A DNA stretch of 64,000 bases. Origin: DATMER01 sp035556715 (GTDB taxonomy: Bacteria > Acidobacteriota > Thermoanaerobaculia > Multivoradales > UBA5704). A program made the position numbers and the translations under genes. Location: NCBI GenBank assembly GCA_035556715.1, contig DATMER010000055.1, positions 1-64,000 on the forward strand, written 5' to 3'. Numbering within the stretch: position 1 is the first letter of the stretch; every line of letters begins with the position of its first letter. Below the pieces are notes generated by a model, which had not been told where the DNA came from, ran no database searches, and saw only the letters and a list, made by a program, of their open reading frames with translations. This document shows, one piece after another, positions 44,044-53,387 of this stretch.

Positions 44044-46469
44044 GAAAGATCCTGCTGCCCCTGACCCTCACCCTGGCCTCCCTCCCCGCGGCCGGGCAGG
44101 ACGCCGAAATCGACCGCCGGATCGCCAGCGCTCAGGGGTGGGATGTGGTCGAAATGGCGGCCTTCCCTGAGGTCCTGGTGGTGCGCCAGGGTGCCGCCGT
44201 CTACGGCCTGGACCCGTATAGCCTGCAGCAGCTCTGGGTTTTCCAGGGCACGGAGCTCGTGAACGGCCCGATCCTCCTCGGCGAACGGCTGTTCGTGATC
44301 GACAGGGAGATCAGGGAAAGCAGCTCCGGCTACGGGACCAGCCGGACCACGTACCACAACGTCATCGAGCTCGACCCGGCCACAGGACGTCTCCGCTGGC
44401 AGAAGGAGTCCGCATCCTCGTCCGCCCGGGTGCTCTCCGCGTGCGAGAGGGTGGTCTTCCTCCTCGACAAGTTCATCCTATCCGTGTCCGGGGAGGCCCG
44501 GCCGGTCCGGGTCGCTCTGGTGAAACATCTCGGTCCCGACCTTGCGCGGGCCGTCTCTCCCGAGAGGATCTGGCTCGCCGGCGACCACTTGGTGGCGTGG
44601 GTGCCCGACCTTCGCCTCGCCGCCACCCTCCCGCTGGACGAGAGGGCCCGGCCATGGCGGCGACCCTTCTCGGAGGGAGTCATGGATGTGGCGGGGTGCG
44701 GAGACGTGCAGGTCGTGACCACGGCCGGAGACACCCTCCTCGGCGTGGACGCACGCACAGCGAAGACGATCTGGCAGCTCACCCGCCCCTGGGAAGACCG
44801 GCCCATCCTCCGGTTCCAACCCGGAGACTTCGTCCCCATGCCCGCAAAGCAGCGCCTGGAGGCCTACCGTTTCGTTCCGCTTGGCATTGGCAGCGATGCG
44901 CCCAAATGGCGGCTCGAGCTGGTTGAAGCTGAAGACGTTCCGGCGCACAGGCTGACCTGGATCGATCCGAAAGACGGGTCGATTCTTCCCTTTCCCCTGG
45001 AAGACGCTCTGACCGACGCCCGCGGGTTCCTCCAGGACGGGCATGAGCGTGCCGTGCTCTTTATGGGCAGCCGGCTGACCGTCCACAGCTTCGCGTCGGG
45101 AGCCAGGGAGTGGACCTACGACGCTGGAGAGCCGATCCGGCTCACGGCTCCGGCCGAAAGCTACGTGGCCCTTGTTACCGAGAGCGGGAGGCTCGACGTC
45201 CTGGGCCAGTCCCGGCCGCGGTCCCCCGAAGAGCAACCCCTCCCCGATGCGGGCGGGATCGACCTCTCCACGGATCCGGAGGACGCTGCCGTCTGGCTGG
45301 ATGCCTCCTTCCTCGGCCGCGGCGGCCGGCGGATAGGGGACCTGAGCCCGGGGACGCACCGGCTGCGGCTGGTCCATCCCGACCGCAAGAGGCTCGAAAC
45401 GGTGGCGGAGGTGGCTCCCGGCCGGATCACGCCGCTCGTCCTCACCATGGAGAGCGGCGATCAGGGCACGGTCCTGATCGACTCCGACCCGGCCGGGGCG
45501 ATCGTCTCTATCGACGGGGAAAAGGCCGGCAAGACCCCTTTCACTGACTACAAGTACCCGGCGGGCCAGAGCCTTCAGGTGACCGTGGAGAGAATGGGTT
45601 ACTGGGATGTCCGGCAGATCCTGTCCGTCGGAGAGGAGGGTGCTACGCTCTCCGCCTCTCTCGAGCTGGCTCCTCCGCTCCTGAGTGTGTTCGGCATCGT
45701 GGGGAGGGCCGGAACAGGCCCGATCCGGGGGTGGAGGGAGACCGATATCCGGGAAGGGCAGGTAGCAGGAAGGCCCTATCGTCCGGCGGACGGCGATACA
45801 TTCCTGAAGGGCACCTACTCTCTGGAGATCGGACCCCCTCGCTGGCGCTTCTTCGGCCGGGGCAACTTCTCCAGCCATGAGGACATTTTCTCCGAGTTCC
45901 AGGGCGGTGTCTGGCTCTCACTGAAGAAAGGGCTTCGAGTCGAAGCCGGAATCTCCTACCTCGCCATGGAAGGGGGCCTGGAGAGCTCGCCGCCCTCGCG
46001 CCGAGGGGAGGGCTTCGAGGGCACTCCGGACCGGGATGCTCCCCTTGAGGAATGGGAGCATCCGGTCCCCGGCGTCTTCGTCAGGAACGACGCGCCCCGC
46101 TACTGGCTGGGACAGATCCGGCTCCGGCCGCGGGCGGGCCTCCTCGTGGAGCTTGGCGCCGGGCGCCCGCAGAATGCGAGGCTGAATGGCACCGCTCTCG
46201 TAGAGGATGCCTCCGGCCACCTCGTTCGGGACCCGGCCCGGTTCTACGACTTCCGCGCTCGTGGCGGCGAGATCCTGGACGCGCGGCTCCATCTGGCGTT
46301 GGGCACCTTCCGGATCTGGAAGCTCGCCCCCAGCACGGCGGTCGAGATCCACTACCGGTTCCGCCGGACGGACTTCGGCGCCGTCGAAGAGAAGACCAGC
46401 GAGCTCACACTCGGGTTCGGGGTCCTCTTGTTTCGCAGCCAACCGTTGGATGTGTGGGGTCTGCGGTGA
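44025..46469 (+). CDS. Secreted beta-propeller/PEGA protein
   Basis: An 814-residue exported protein starting at GTG 44025 (GGAGG 4 nt upstream) inside the end of the previous gene. Signal peptide RKILLPLTLTLASLPAAGQ. Residues about 25-390 form a PQQ-like beta-propeller (VVRQGAAVYGLDPYSLQQLW, VIELDPATGRLRWQKES, TTAGDTLLGVDARTAKTIWQ). Two PEGA domains follow (about 410-480 and 481-550, each with SDPAGAIVSIDG or STDPEDAAVWLDA). The last 250 residues alternate strands and end in hydrophobic LTLGFGVLLF-type strands, suggesting an outer-membrane barrel. Likely the surface part of the system encoded by this operon. Confidence 0.7.
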   Translation: MRPATLRKILLPLTLTLASLPAAGQDAEIDRRIASAQGWDVVEMAAFPEVLVVRQGAAVYGLDPYSLQQLWVFQGTELVNGPILLGERLFVIDREIRESSSGYGTSRTTYHNVIELDPATGRLRWQKESASSSARVLSACERVVFLLDKFILSVSGEARPVRVALVKHLGPDLARAVSPERIWLAGDHLVAWVPDLRLAATLPLDERARPWRRPFSEGVMDVAGCGDVQVVTTAGDTLLGVDARTAKTIWQLTRPWEDRPILRFQPGDFVPMPAKQRLEAYRFVPLGIGSDAPKWRLELVEAEDVPAHRLTWIDPKDGSILPFPLEDALTDARGFLQDGHERAVLFMGSRLTVHSFASGAREWTYDAGEPIRLTAPAESYVALVTESGRLDVLGQSRPRSPEEQPLPDAGGIDLSTDPEDAAVWLDASFLGRGGRRIGDLSPGTHRLRLVHPDRKRLETVAEVAPGRITPLVLTMESGDQGTVLIDSDPAGAIVSIDGEKAGKTPFTDYKYPAGQSLQVTVERMGYWDVRQILSVGEEGATLSASLELAPPLLSVFGIVGRAGTGPIRGWRETDIREGQVAGRPYRPADGDTFLKGTYSLEIGPPRWRFFGRGNFSSHEDIFSEFQGGVWLSLKKGLRVEAGISYLAMEGGLESSPPSRRGEGFEGTPDRDAPLEEWEHPVPGVFVRNDAPRYWLGQIRLRPRAGLLVELGAGRPQNARLNGTALVEDASGHLVRDPARFYDFRARGGEILDARLHLALGTFRIWKLAPSTAVEIHYRFRRTDFGAVEEKTSELTLGFGVLLFRSQPLDVWGLR

Positions 46470-48391
46470 CCGAGGCAATGACCGAGCCGGAGCGCTGGTT
46501 CGTCGAGCTCTGGATGGAAGGGGGTTCCCATCAGGGCCGCATCCACCGCGGCAGCTCCGACCGTGGTTTTTCCTTCGAGGCACCGGCCCTTGGCCCCGAT
46601 GCCACGATCCCCGGATGGCCCGAGACCCTGGGCACTCTTCTGGAGCGCCTGCTGAAGCTGGACGTGAGCTTCGAGCGGATCTTCGACGAGCGGCTCCAGG
46701 TCGAGCTCGGCAAACACCTCTGGACTCAGACCTTCGGCCGGATCGACAACCTGGACTTCCCCGAGGAAGGGGATGTCGAGGTACAGATCGTCACCGAGGA
46801 CGAGCATCTCGCCCGTCTCCCCTGGGTGCTCCTGAACCGGCGCGGACCGTTCCTCTGCGCGTGTGGCTGGTCTGTGGCCCTCACCCGCTCGGCCGCCGGC
46901 CAGGAGGACTACATCCTCTCCCCTTCCCCCAAGATGCTGATCGTCGCGCCGGAGCCTGTGGGCCCGGGCCTGCCGCCCACCCATGCGGCCTCCCACGTGG
47001 AAGATCTGGAACGGATGCTCTGCGAGGCAGACCACCGCCTTCAGAGAGGCAAGAACCTGCAGGTCGTCTCCGGATGGGACGAGGTCGGACCGGCCCTGCA
47101 GCAGCTCCAGCCCCATCTCCTCTACTACTACGGCCACGGCAGGGGGAGCGCGGCCCGGTCGCGGCTCGTCTTCACCCGGAGCTCCGACCCGAAGCCGCTG
47201 GAGGTCCCGGTGGCCGACTTCGCTCACGAGCTCCGGCGCTTCGCTGGGCCGCAGCTCCTCTTCGCCTATATCAACTGCTGCCAGGGCGATGCCGGCGGCC
47301 TCCTGGGCGCGGGCTGGCAGTTGGGCGAGGTCGTGCCCGCAGTCGTGACCAACCGCACCCTGGCTTACGTGCCGGCCGCCCGCGCCCAGGGCCTGGAGCT
47401 CTGGCGGGCGCTTCTGATCGAGGGCGATCCGCCGCACAGCGCCGTGGCGAACCTCCACGCGCGCCTGGAGATCCCGGAGCAGAGCTTCGGGAACACCCGC
47501 TGGATGAACCCGGTCCTCCACCGCCGGTATGCGCGCTGGATCTCCACTCCGCCGCGGCGTCGCTCCCGCCTGGACCGCGATCCGCACTGGAACGTGAAGC
47601 TGGACCGGTCCAATCAGTTCGGCCGGGTCTTCAACGACACGGACCTGATGCTGTATGAGAAAAGGCCTCGGGTCCTCGCCTACATCTGGTACGGCGAGGA
47701 GGGCCAGGGGGTCGATCTCTTTCATCAGCGCTTCCAGGTGGAGCTGCAGGAACGACTGAAAAAGGCCCTCCTCCTGGAGGTCAAGCCTGAGTGGCCCCAA
47801 GAGCTGCGCAATCCCTACCGGTCGTTCGCGGACATGATTGCCCACGCCTGCGACATTCAGGATCTCTCCGACTTCACCGCCTGGGTCCGCTCCGAAGGGC
47901 AGATCGACCGGCGGCGCACTCCCCTCGTCCACGTTCGCCATGAGCCCCTGAACCAGGGGGAGGCCGTGAAGCCCTCCACCCTGAAGACTTACCTGGAGTG
48001 GTGGAACAAGCAGCTCGTCCCGTGCCTGGAGGAAGCCAAAGCCTTCGGCCTGCTGGGCATCTCCTTCCTGGCGCAGAAGAACCCCGCCCGCCTCCGGGAT
48101 CGGCTGAACCAGGAGCTTGGAGGGCTGGACCTCGACGACGTCACATTTACGGTGCTCGATGAGCTCGAGGAGCTCGTCCTCCAGGACCTCAGGACCTTCC
48201 TTAAGGGTCACCACGTCGCACTGCCCCCCTCCCTGAGGGACAACGTCCTGGCCCGTATCCTGGAAAAGACCGGCGGGCGCTACGAGATGACCCTGGAGGA
48301 GCTCAAGAGAGTCGTGGATAAGGCCTGGGACGACGAGGACCAGGCGGAGGAGCCGGTCGCACAGCCCGGCGACAACGAAGACGACTGGTAG
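46466..48391 (+). CDS. CHAT-domain caspase-fold protease, effector of a MoxR/vWA system
   Basis: A 641-residue cytoplasmic protein that starts at GTG in a GTGA overlap (ATG 46478 possible). N-terminal 140 residues are a beta-rich domain. The CHAT domain spans about 155-370, with catalytic His224 in LLYYYGHGRGSAARS and Cys272 in FAYINCCQGDAGGLLG, the 'LNACQS' form of the CHAT/caspase dyad. The C-terminal 240 residues (DLMLYEKRPRVLAYIWYGEE, WWNKQLVPCLEEAKAFGLLG) are helical and could be an inactive-STAND or VMAP-C-like module; low confidence. MoxR lies 20 nt downstream. By analogy with known systems, activation would depend on ATP-driven remodelling, with cleavage of host or partner proteins. 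Confidence 0.8.
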   Translation: MTEAMTEPERWFVELWMEGGSHQGRIHRGSSDRGFSFEAPALGPDATIPGWPETLGTLLERLLKLDVSFERIFDERLQVELGKHLWTQTFGRIDNLDFPEEGDVEVQIVTEDEHLARLPWVLLNRRGPFLCACGWSVALTRSAAGQEDYILSPSPKMLIVAPEPVGPGLPPTHAASHVEDLERMLCEADHRLQRGKNLQVVSGWDEVGPALQQLQPHLLYYYGHGRGSAARSRLVFTRSSDPKPLEVPVADFAHELRRFAGPQLLFAYINCCQGDAGGLLGAGWQLGEVVPAVVTNRTLAYVPAARAQGLELWRALLIEGDPPHSAVANLHARLEIPEQSFGNTRWMNPVLHRRYARWISTPPRRRSRLDRDPHWNVKLDRSNQFGRVFNDTDLMLYEKRPRVLAYIWYGEEGQGVDLFHQRFQVELQERLKKALLLEVKPEWPQELRNPYRSFADMIAHACDIQDLSDFTAWVRSEGQIDRRRTPLVHVRHEPLNQGEAVKPSTLKTYLEWWNKQLVPCLEEAKAFGLLGISFLAQKNPARLRDRLNQELGGLDLDDVTFTVLDELEELVLQDLRTFLKGHHVALPPSLRDNVLARILEKTGGRYEMTLEELKRVVDKAWDDEDQAEEPVAQPGDNEDDW

Positions 48392-48411
48392 AACCGCGAG
48401 GAGGAGCCCTG

Positions 48412-49362
48412 ATGACCGCTGCCTATCCCTTCCGGCTGATCGACCGCCGCCGAGAGGGTCCCATGGAAGACCCGGGGCTCCTGCGCCAGCGCCCCTTCAT
48501 CCAGCTCCGGCGGACCTTCGAGGACGACGCCAGGCTGTTCGACTCGGGCGACGAGTTGGAGACGGCCATGAACACGGCTCTCGCCGTGGGACTCCCTCTT
48601 CTGATCACCGGCGAGCCCGGCACGGGCAAGACCCAGGCCGCGTACTACGCAGCGTGGAAGCTGAGAGCCGAGCCCGTGATCCACTTCCAGGTCAAGTCCG
48701 ACAGCACGGCCCGCGACCTCCTCTACTCCTTCGACACCGTGCAGTACTTCCACGACGCCCATCTCGCCGGGTCCGGGGAGCTCCCGGACAAGATCAAGTA
48801 CCGGACGCCGCGGGAGCTCTGGGACGCCCTGAAGTCGCCCAACCCCCGCGTGCTCCTGATCGACGAGATCGACAAGGCCCCCCGCGACTTCCCCAACGAC
48901 CTGCTCCATGAGCTGGACAAAATGGAGTTCACCGTCCGGGAGACCCGGGAGAAGATCGACGCCGAGCCGGAGATGCGGCCGGTGGTCTTCATCACCTCCA
49001 ACAGCGAGAGACGCCTCCCCGAGCCCTTCCTGCGGCGCTGTGTCTACCACAACATCCGGTTCGATGAGGAGCTGGTCCGGCGGGCGGTGAGGGTCCGGCG
49101 CGAGCGCGGAGAGTACGGCAACCTGAGCGACGGGTTCCTGGAGATGGCTCTCCAGCGCTTCCTGGCCCTGCGGGAGCGGAGCCTGCGCAAACCGCCAGCC
49201 ACCGGCGAGCTTCTGGTCTGGCTGCGGGTGCTCGCCCTGGCCGCCGGAACCTACCCGGAGAGGCTGGAGGAGAGGGACCTCTCCAAGCTGCCTTACTTGG
49301 GGACCCTCCTCAAGGACCACGATGACATTGAGAGCCTTCCGCGCGAGAAGGGCCGGCCATAG
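48412..49362 (+). CDS. MoxR-family AAA+ ATPase
   Basis: A 316-residue AAA+ protein: Walker A GEPGTGKTQAAYYAAWKL (about 67-84), Walker B VLLIDEIDKAPRDFPND (148-164), sensor 1 VVFITSNSERRLPE and Arg-finger segment EPFLRRCVYHNIRFD, ending in a helical lid (LRKPPATGELLVWLRVLALA). It differs from the MoxR at 27192 in the insert after Walker A. GAGGAGG precedes the ATG. As the last gene of the vWA-like/PEGA/CHAT operon it is the energy-coupling part. It is convergent with the DUF4132 gene, 21 nt apart. Confidence 0.92.
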   Translation: MTAAYPFRLIDRRREGPMEDPGLLRQRPFIQLRRTFEDDARLFDSGDELETAMNTALAVGLPLLITGEPGTGKTQAAYYAAWKLRAEPVIHFQVKSDSTARDLLYSFDTVQYFHDAHLAGSGELPDKIKYRTPRELWDALKSPNPRVLLIDEIDKAPRDFPNDLLHELDKMEFTVRETREKIDAEPEMRPVVFITSNSERRLPEPFLRRCVYHNIRFDEELVRRAVRVRRERGEYGNLSDGFLEMALQRFLALRERSLRKPPATGELLVWLRVLALAAGTYPERLEERDLSKLPYLGTLLKDHDDIESLPREKGRP

Positions 49363-49383
49363 GCGGACGGCCTGGCGGCCGTA

Positions 49384-51885
49384 TCACCTCCCGATCTGGC
49401 TCAGGATCTGGGGGTCGGTGATTTTGGTGTCCTCAGCCAGGAGGAACGCCTTGCTGAGGATGACTGCCAGGGTGCCGTCCCCCTCGAAGGGGAGGACCGG
49501 CTGGGCTCCGCGCGGAGACCGGTCCGCAACGATACAGAGATATTGGTCGTTCGGCTCCAGCAGAATGTTGCCGCTGCCCAGGTGGATCTTGTAGGTCTTC
49601 CGTTCTCCCCGGACCACGAGGAAGCGCTCGGTCAGGGTGCAGCGGTCCGCGATCTTCAGTCGAGGGACCAGCCTCCCGAGCAGCTCCCGGCGGGTGCGGG
49701 CGCTCTCGCCCAACTCGCCGAAGGAGTACTCGCGCCAGTAGCCCGTCCCCGGACGATCCCCTCCGGCAGTCCAGTTGGGGTCGTTGCCCACGCTGCAGAC
49801 CCCCACGAAGAGGTCCACGTCGCGCATCAGCTCGGAGAACAGGAGGGGCGGCACCTGCTCCAGGGGTTGCGGCACGCCTGCCAGGTCGCAGAACCGCACC
49901 TGGTCGGTGGCAACGTAGAGGTAGATGGCCATCTCCGAGGCGTCTTCCCCGGCGGCGTCGACCCAGAATTCGACCCGGAGGCCGTGCTCCGGGATCATCA
50001 GGAACGGGGTGTTGTGGGAGTCGAACTGTCCCTGAAGCCCGTAGGTCCAGCCTCGCTGCCTGCAGAGTGCCGCGAACTGGTGCTGCTTGAGGATGTGGGC
50101 GGCGAACCGGTTCGAGTAGATGGCCGTCTGCCGCTCGGCGTCGGTGAGCAGGTAGATCTCGCGGTGGGCCTGCTTGAAGGGCTGAACCACCTCCCAGGCT
50201 TCGAGGCGGGTGCGCCAGGCCAGCACCTCGTCCGCCTGGGAGTCGAGAGGGTGCCATAAGGAAACCCGGGTGTCTTCCGGAAGATCGAGCGGCTGCTCCT
50301 CGGCATCCACGATCCGGTCCTCGCGCCAGAAGCCAGTCTGTGTCCCAAAGCACCAGATCAGGCGGCGCGCCAGGGTTCCGACGAGAGGATGATCCAGGTA
50401 GCGCTCGCGCCAGGTGGCGAGGTCCCAGTCGCGAGGAAACAGGTAGAGCCGCTCCAGGCGGTCGCGCTGGCCCGGGAGGAGCTTCTGGATCTCCCTGGCC
50501 GCGGCGGTCAGGGCTTTCAGCTCGTCCGCGTGGCCCTCCTTGACCGCCTTGGGTACGGACTTCTGCGGCTTGCCCTGCTGCAACCAGGTCAGCTCGGTGG
50601 AGGCCGTGCCGGTGACCCGCAGCTCGGCGGTGAAGCCGCCCAGGGTCTCCCGGCGCAGCCCGGGCTCCGTAAGGCCCAGAGTGGGGACCGCCATCTCCTC
50701 CAGCTCGGCCTTGGTGAGACCTTGCCGCTCGGCCGCCTTGCCCAGGAGGGTTTCGAGCTGCTTGCGCGAGGAGGGGTGCTGGACCCGGGTACGCAGACGG
50801 CTGAGCTGGGCCACGGCCTCCGGGGTGCCCAGGCGGCTCAGGGTGTCCAGGCAGGCGTTGCCCACCTTGGCATTGCGTGGGCCGTGGCCGTCGACTTTCC
50901 GGAAGCAGGCCTCCGCGGCCCTGCCGACGGCGGCCGTGAGCGCGGGATCGTCCACCAGGTTGGCGCACCAGGCCAACCCCCGCAGGAGGTCGGTCTGCTC
51001 GTCGTCCAGGAGGGTAGGTTCGATCTCGTACTGGTGACTCATGAATGTCTGCACCTTCCTCATCCCCGGCTCGCCGACCCGGCCCAGGCAGAGGGTCAAG
51101 ACCCGGGAGACTCCCTCCGGGGCCAGCACGCCCGACAACTCCTTCGCCCGGGAGAGCCATTTCGACGACGGCCTGGCCGAGGTCGCGGTCGCGCAATGCG
51201 CGAGGAGGTCCAGCCAGGCCGCGGCGTCTCCGGGCAGCATGGCATCGAGCGCGTCCAGGAGTGTGTTGGCCCAGGCGTCTCCGCGGCGCAGGTCCAGGCC
51301 CGGCTCCTTGGGGCTGCCGTGCCGGAGGAGGTGGCGGAGCCTTTCCAGAACCTTCCTCTGCTCCAGGTTGGGATGACGGGCGAGCCGGTCCGGCAGCGTG
51401 CCCAGGGTAGCGCGCAGGTGCACGCCGAGCCCGTGCTCCCGGACGTGGTCCTCCAAGGTGCGCAGGAAGACCGGGACCGGCATCATACAGGCGCTCTCTC
51501 CGAGGTCGCGGACGGCCTCCGCGAGCCGGACGAGTTGCTCCTCCTGGAAAACGGGCTTCCGGCGCAACAGAGGCCCGGCCAGACTCGTAGCCATCATCAT
51601 GGCGTTGTGGTTGTGGCTCCGGGCCGCGTGCAGGTATCGCAGGAACACCTCGACTGCCAGCTCCGCCTGGGCACGGGGATCAAGGCCGAAGATCGTGCGC
51701 CCGGCAGCATGCTCGCCGGGATCGAACCGGATGTTGAGCTGGCGCCACGGCCCGCCATGTCTTGTGAGCGCCTGCGCCAGGAGATCATCGAGGAGAGACG
51801 GGCCCGCAGTGGGATGGGGGCCGGGCGTCTTCTCCTCCGTCCGGGCACGGCCTTTCCCCGTGAGGCCCTCGAGCCACTTCCACAT
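49384..51885 (-). CDS. DUF4132 domain protein
   Basis: An 833-residue soluble protein. Residues about 1-420 are alpha-helical repeats (LRTLEDHVREHGLGVHLRAT, LVDDPALTAAVGRAAEACFR); the DUF4132 part covers about 440-830, with FPRDWDLATWRERYLDHPLV, RLIWCFGTQTGFWR, VQPFKQAHREIYLLTDAERQ and the C-terminal VRGERKTYKIHLGSGNILLE. In Escherichia coli YehI-type proteins of this family sit beside MoxR (YehL) and vWA (YehP) genes. Here it adjoins the MoxR gene of the CHAT operon, on the opposite strand, and diverges from a small protein gene. Start at ATG 51885 with GGAGGG. Biochemical role unknown. Confidence 0.82.
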   Translation of the reverse strand: MWKWLEGLTGKGRARTEEKTPGPHPTAGPSLLDDLLAQALTRHGGPWRQLNIRFDPGEHAAGRTIFGLDPRAQAELAVEVFLRYLHAARSHNHNAMMMATSLAGPLLRRKPVFQEEQLVRLAEAVRDLGESACMMPVPVFLRTLEDHVREHGLGVHLRATLGTLPDRLARHPNLEQRKVLERLRHLLRHGSPKEPGLDLRRGDAWANTLLDALDAMLPGDAAAWLDLLAHCATATSARPSSKWLSRAKELSGVLAPEGVSRVLTLCLGRVGEPGMRKVQTFMSHQYEIEPTLLDDEQTDLLRGLAWCANLVDDPALTAAVGRAAEACFRKVDGHGPRNAKVGNACLDTLSRLGTPEAVAQLSRLRTRVQHPSSRKQLETLLGKAAERQGLTKAELEEMAVPTLGLTEPGLRRETLGGFTAELRVTGTASTELTWLQQGKPQKSVPKAVKEGHADELKALTAAAREIQKLLPGQRDRLERLYLFPRDWDLATWRERYLDHPLVGTLARRLIWCFGTQTGFWREDRIVDAEEQPLDLPEDTRVSLWHPLDSQADEVLAWRTRLEAWEVVQPFKQAHREIYLLTDAERQTAIYSNRFAAHILKQHQFAALCRQRGWTYGLQGQFDSHNTPFLMIPEHGLRVEFWVDAAGEDASEMAIYLYVATDQVRFCDLAGVPQPLEQVPPLLFSELMRDVDLFVGVCSVGNDPNWTAGGDRPGTGYWREYSFGELGESARTRRELLGRLVPRLKIADRCTLTERFLVVRGERKTYKIHLGSGNILLEPNDQYLCIVADRSPRGAQPVLPFEGDGTLAVILSKAFLLAEDTKITDPQILSQIGR

Positions 51886-51914
51886 GGTCCCTCCGTCCGG
51901 CGTGTCAGCTTGGC

Positions 51915-51944
51915 TTCAGATTAGCACGCGCGCCCGGCTACAAT
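51915..51944 (+). promoter_or_regulatory. Putative promoter of the small DUF4132-neighbour gene
   Basis: TTCAGA (51915-51920) and TACAAT (51939-51944, 5 of 6) are 18 nt apart, in the 90-nt divergent region between the DUF4132 gene and the ATG at 51976. Confidence 0.45.
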
Positions 51945-51975
51945 GGCGCGAGAGCCCGCATACAGGAGGCGAAGG

Positions 51976-52371
51976 ATGACCACGGCCCTGACCATCCACG
52001 ACGAGACTACCTCGGGGGAGAGGCGCCAGAGCCTGACGCTCCAACTGCCGGAGCCCACGATCTCAGCCCGGGAGCTGATCCGTGCCCGGGTCTTCGAGGA
52101 GGTCAAGGCATTCAACGAGACCCTCCCCGAGCGCTTCCAGGGGCTGGTCCAGCCCACGGATACCGAGCGGGAGCTGAACGGCTTCCGTCTCAAGGAGCGG
52201 CGCAAGCTGGACTGGCACGAACAGAGCCGCGCCGCCCTGGAGGATTTCGAGCGCAACGGCTTCCTCATCCTCGTGGACGACCGCCAGATCGAGTCGCTCG
52301 CAGAGGAGATCCGGGTGCGGCCGGAGACCCGGGTCACGTTCCTGAAGCTGGTCCCGCTGGTCGGAGGATAG
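51976..52371 (+). CDS. Small acidic protein associated with DUF4132
   Basis: A 131-residue protein, start at ATG 51976 (AGGAGGCGAAGG before it). It begins MTTALTIHDETTSGERRQSL with alternating strands, then SARELIRARVFEEVKAFNET and ends in FLILVDDRQIESLAEEIRVR. I recall small proteins of this kind beside DUF4132 genes, though I cannot name a domain. It is divergent from the DUF4132 gene and 5 nt before the interrupted vWA gene. Its sequence suggests a ubiquitin-like or dimeric beta fold, inference only. Confidence 0.6.
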   Translation: MTTALTIHDETTSGERRQSLTLQLPEPTISARELIRARVFEEVKAFNETLPERFQGLVQPTDTERELNGFRLKERRKLDWHEQSRAALEDFERNGFLILVDDRQIESLAEEIRVRPETRVTFLKLVPLVGG

Positions 52372-53285
52372 TTCCAATGCGTTGCGGCGTTCTCCTGGCC
52401 TTCCTCCTGACCGCAGCAGCAGCTCACGCCCAGGAGCCTCGCTTCGCGGACGAGCTGGATGTCGAGGTCGTCAGCGTCGACGTGGTCGCCACCGCCGAGG
52501 ACGGCACGCCGGTGGCGGACCTCACGGCCGAGGACTTCGAGGTCCTGGACGGCGGCCTGCCGGTGCGGCCCACCCACTTTGCCAGGGTCGGACGGGAGGG
52601 CCAGGTCGGCGCTATTGAGCCAGGCGAGCCGCTCCACCTCATCCTCCTCTTCGACGACGCGCAGATCCCGCCGGCCGACCGGACGGCGGCCTACGAGGGG
52701 GTCCGCCGGCAGCTCGACCGGCTGCTCGCCGCGGCCGACCGCATCCTGGTGGCGCGCCAGGGCGCGGGAATCCGGATCGTGCAGCCGTTTACGTCCGACC
52801 GGGCTCTCCTGGACGCCGCCATCGAGCGGCTGGAGAAGGACCCTCCGGGCGTCCCTTCGAACATCTCCGCCCGCAAGGCCGTGCTGGACGAGATCCGCTC
52901 CGGCGACGCTCCCAGCGCCACGGCCCTGGGGTCGGGGATGGTCGCCCAGGGCGGGCAGATGCAGTCGAACGCGGAGCTGGCCGCTGGCACCTCGCTCGCC
53001 TCGGTCCGCGCCTTTGCCGAGCGCTACCGGTCCGAAGTGGTGGAGTCACTAGGGTCCCTGGAGCGCCTCGTCGCCGCCCTGGCCGGCCTGCCCGGACGCA
53101 AGGCGGTCCTCCTGCTGGGCCCGGGGTACGACCTGCGCCCGGACCACCTCTCCTTCTCTCTCCAGACCCGCCCGCTGCGCGGACTGCAGGGTCCCATCGC
53201 CACCCTGCTGACGACCGGCCAGGAGGGCGGCGGCCTCCCCATGGCCGCGCTCGCGGTCCCCTCCGGGGAAAAGGGGGAGGACGGC

Positions 53286-53295
53286 CGCTTTACCG
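53286..53295. repeat. Target site duplication, left copy
   Basis: CGCTTTACCG, identical to 53935-53944, directly flanks the insertion element. It belongs to the vWA coding sequence. Confidence 0.85.
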
Positions 53296-53332
53296 CAATA
53301 CTGTCCAGTTAGCCGAGCGCCGGGCGGGAGGC

Positions 53333-53361
53333 GGTCCTCCCCCGCGCAGCGGGGGAGGACC
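53333..53361. repeat. Perfect hairpin inside the insertion element
   Basis: Arms GGTCCTCCCCCGC (53333-53345) and complement (53349-53361) with a 3-nt loop. Could terminate transcripts entering from the disrupted gene. Confidence 0.7.
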
Positions 53362-53387
53362 GAGGAGGGGGCCCCGGGCGTGCGGCC

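Noticed and set aside
46352..48214. 620-codon minus-strand open frame
   Set aside because: Antisense to the CHAT gene; no recognisable domain.
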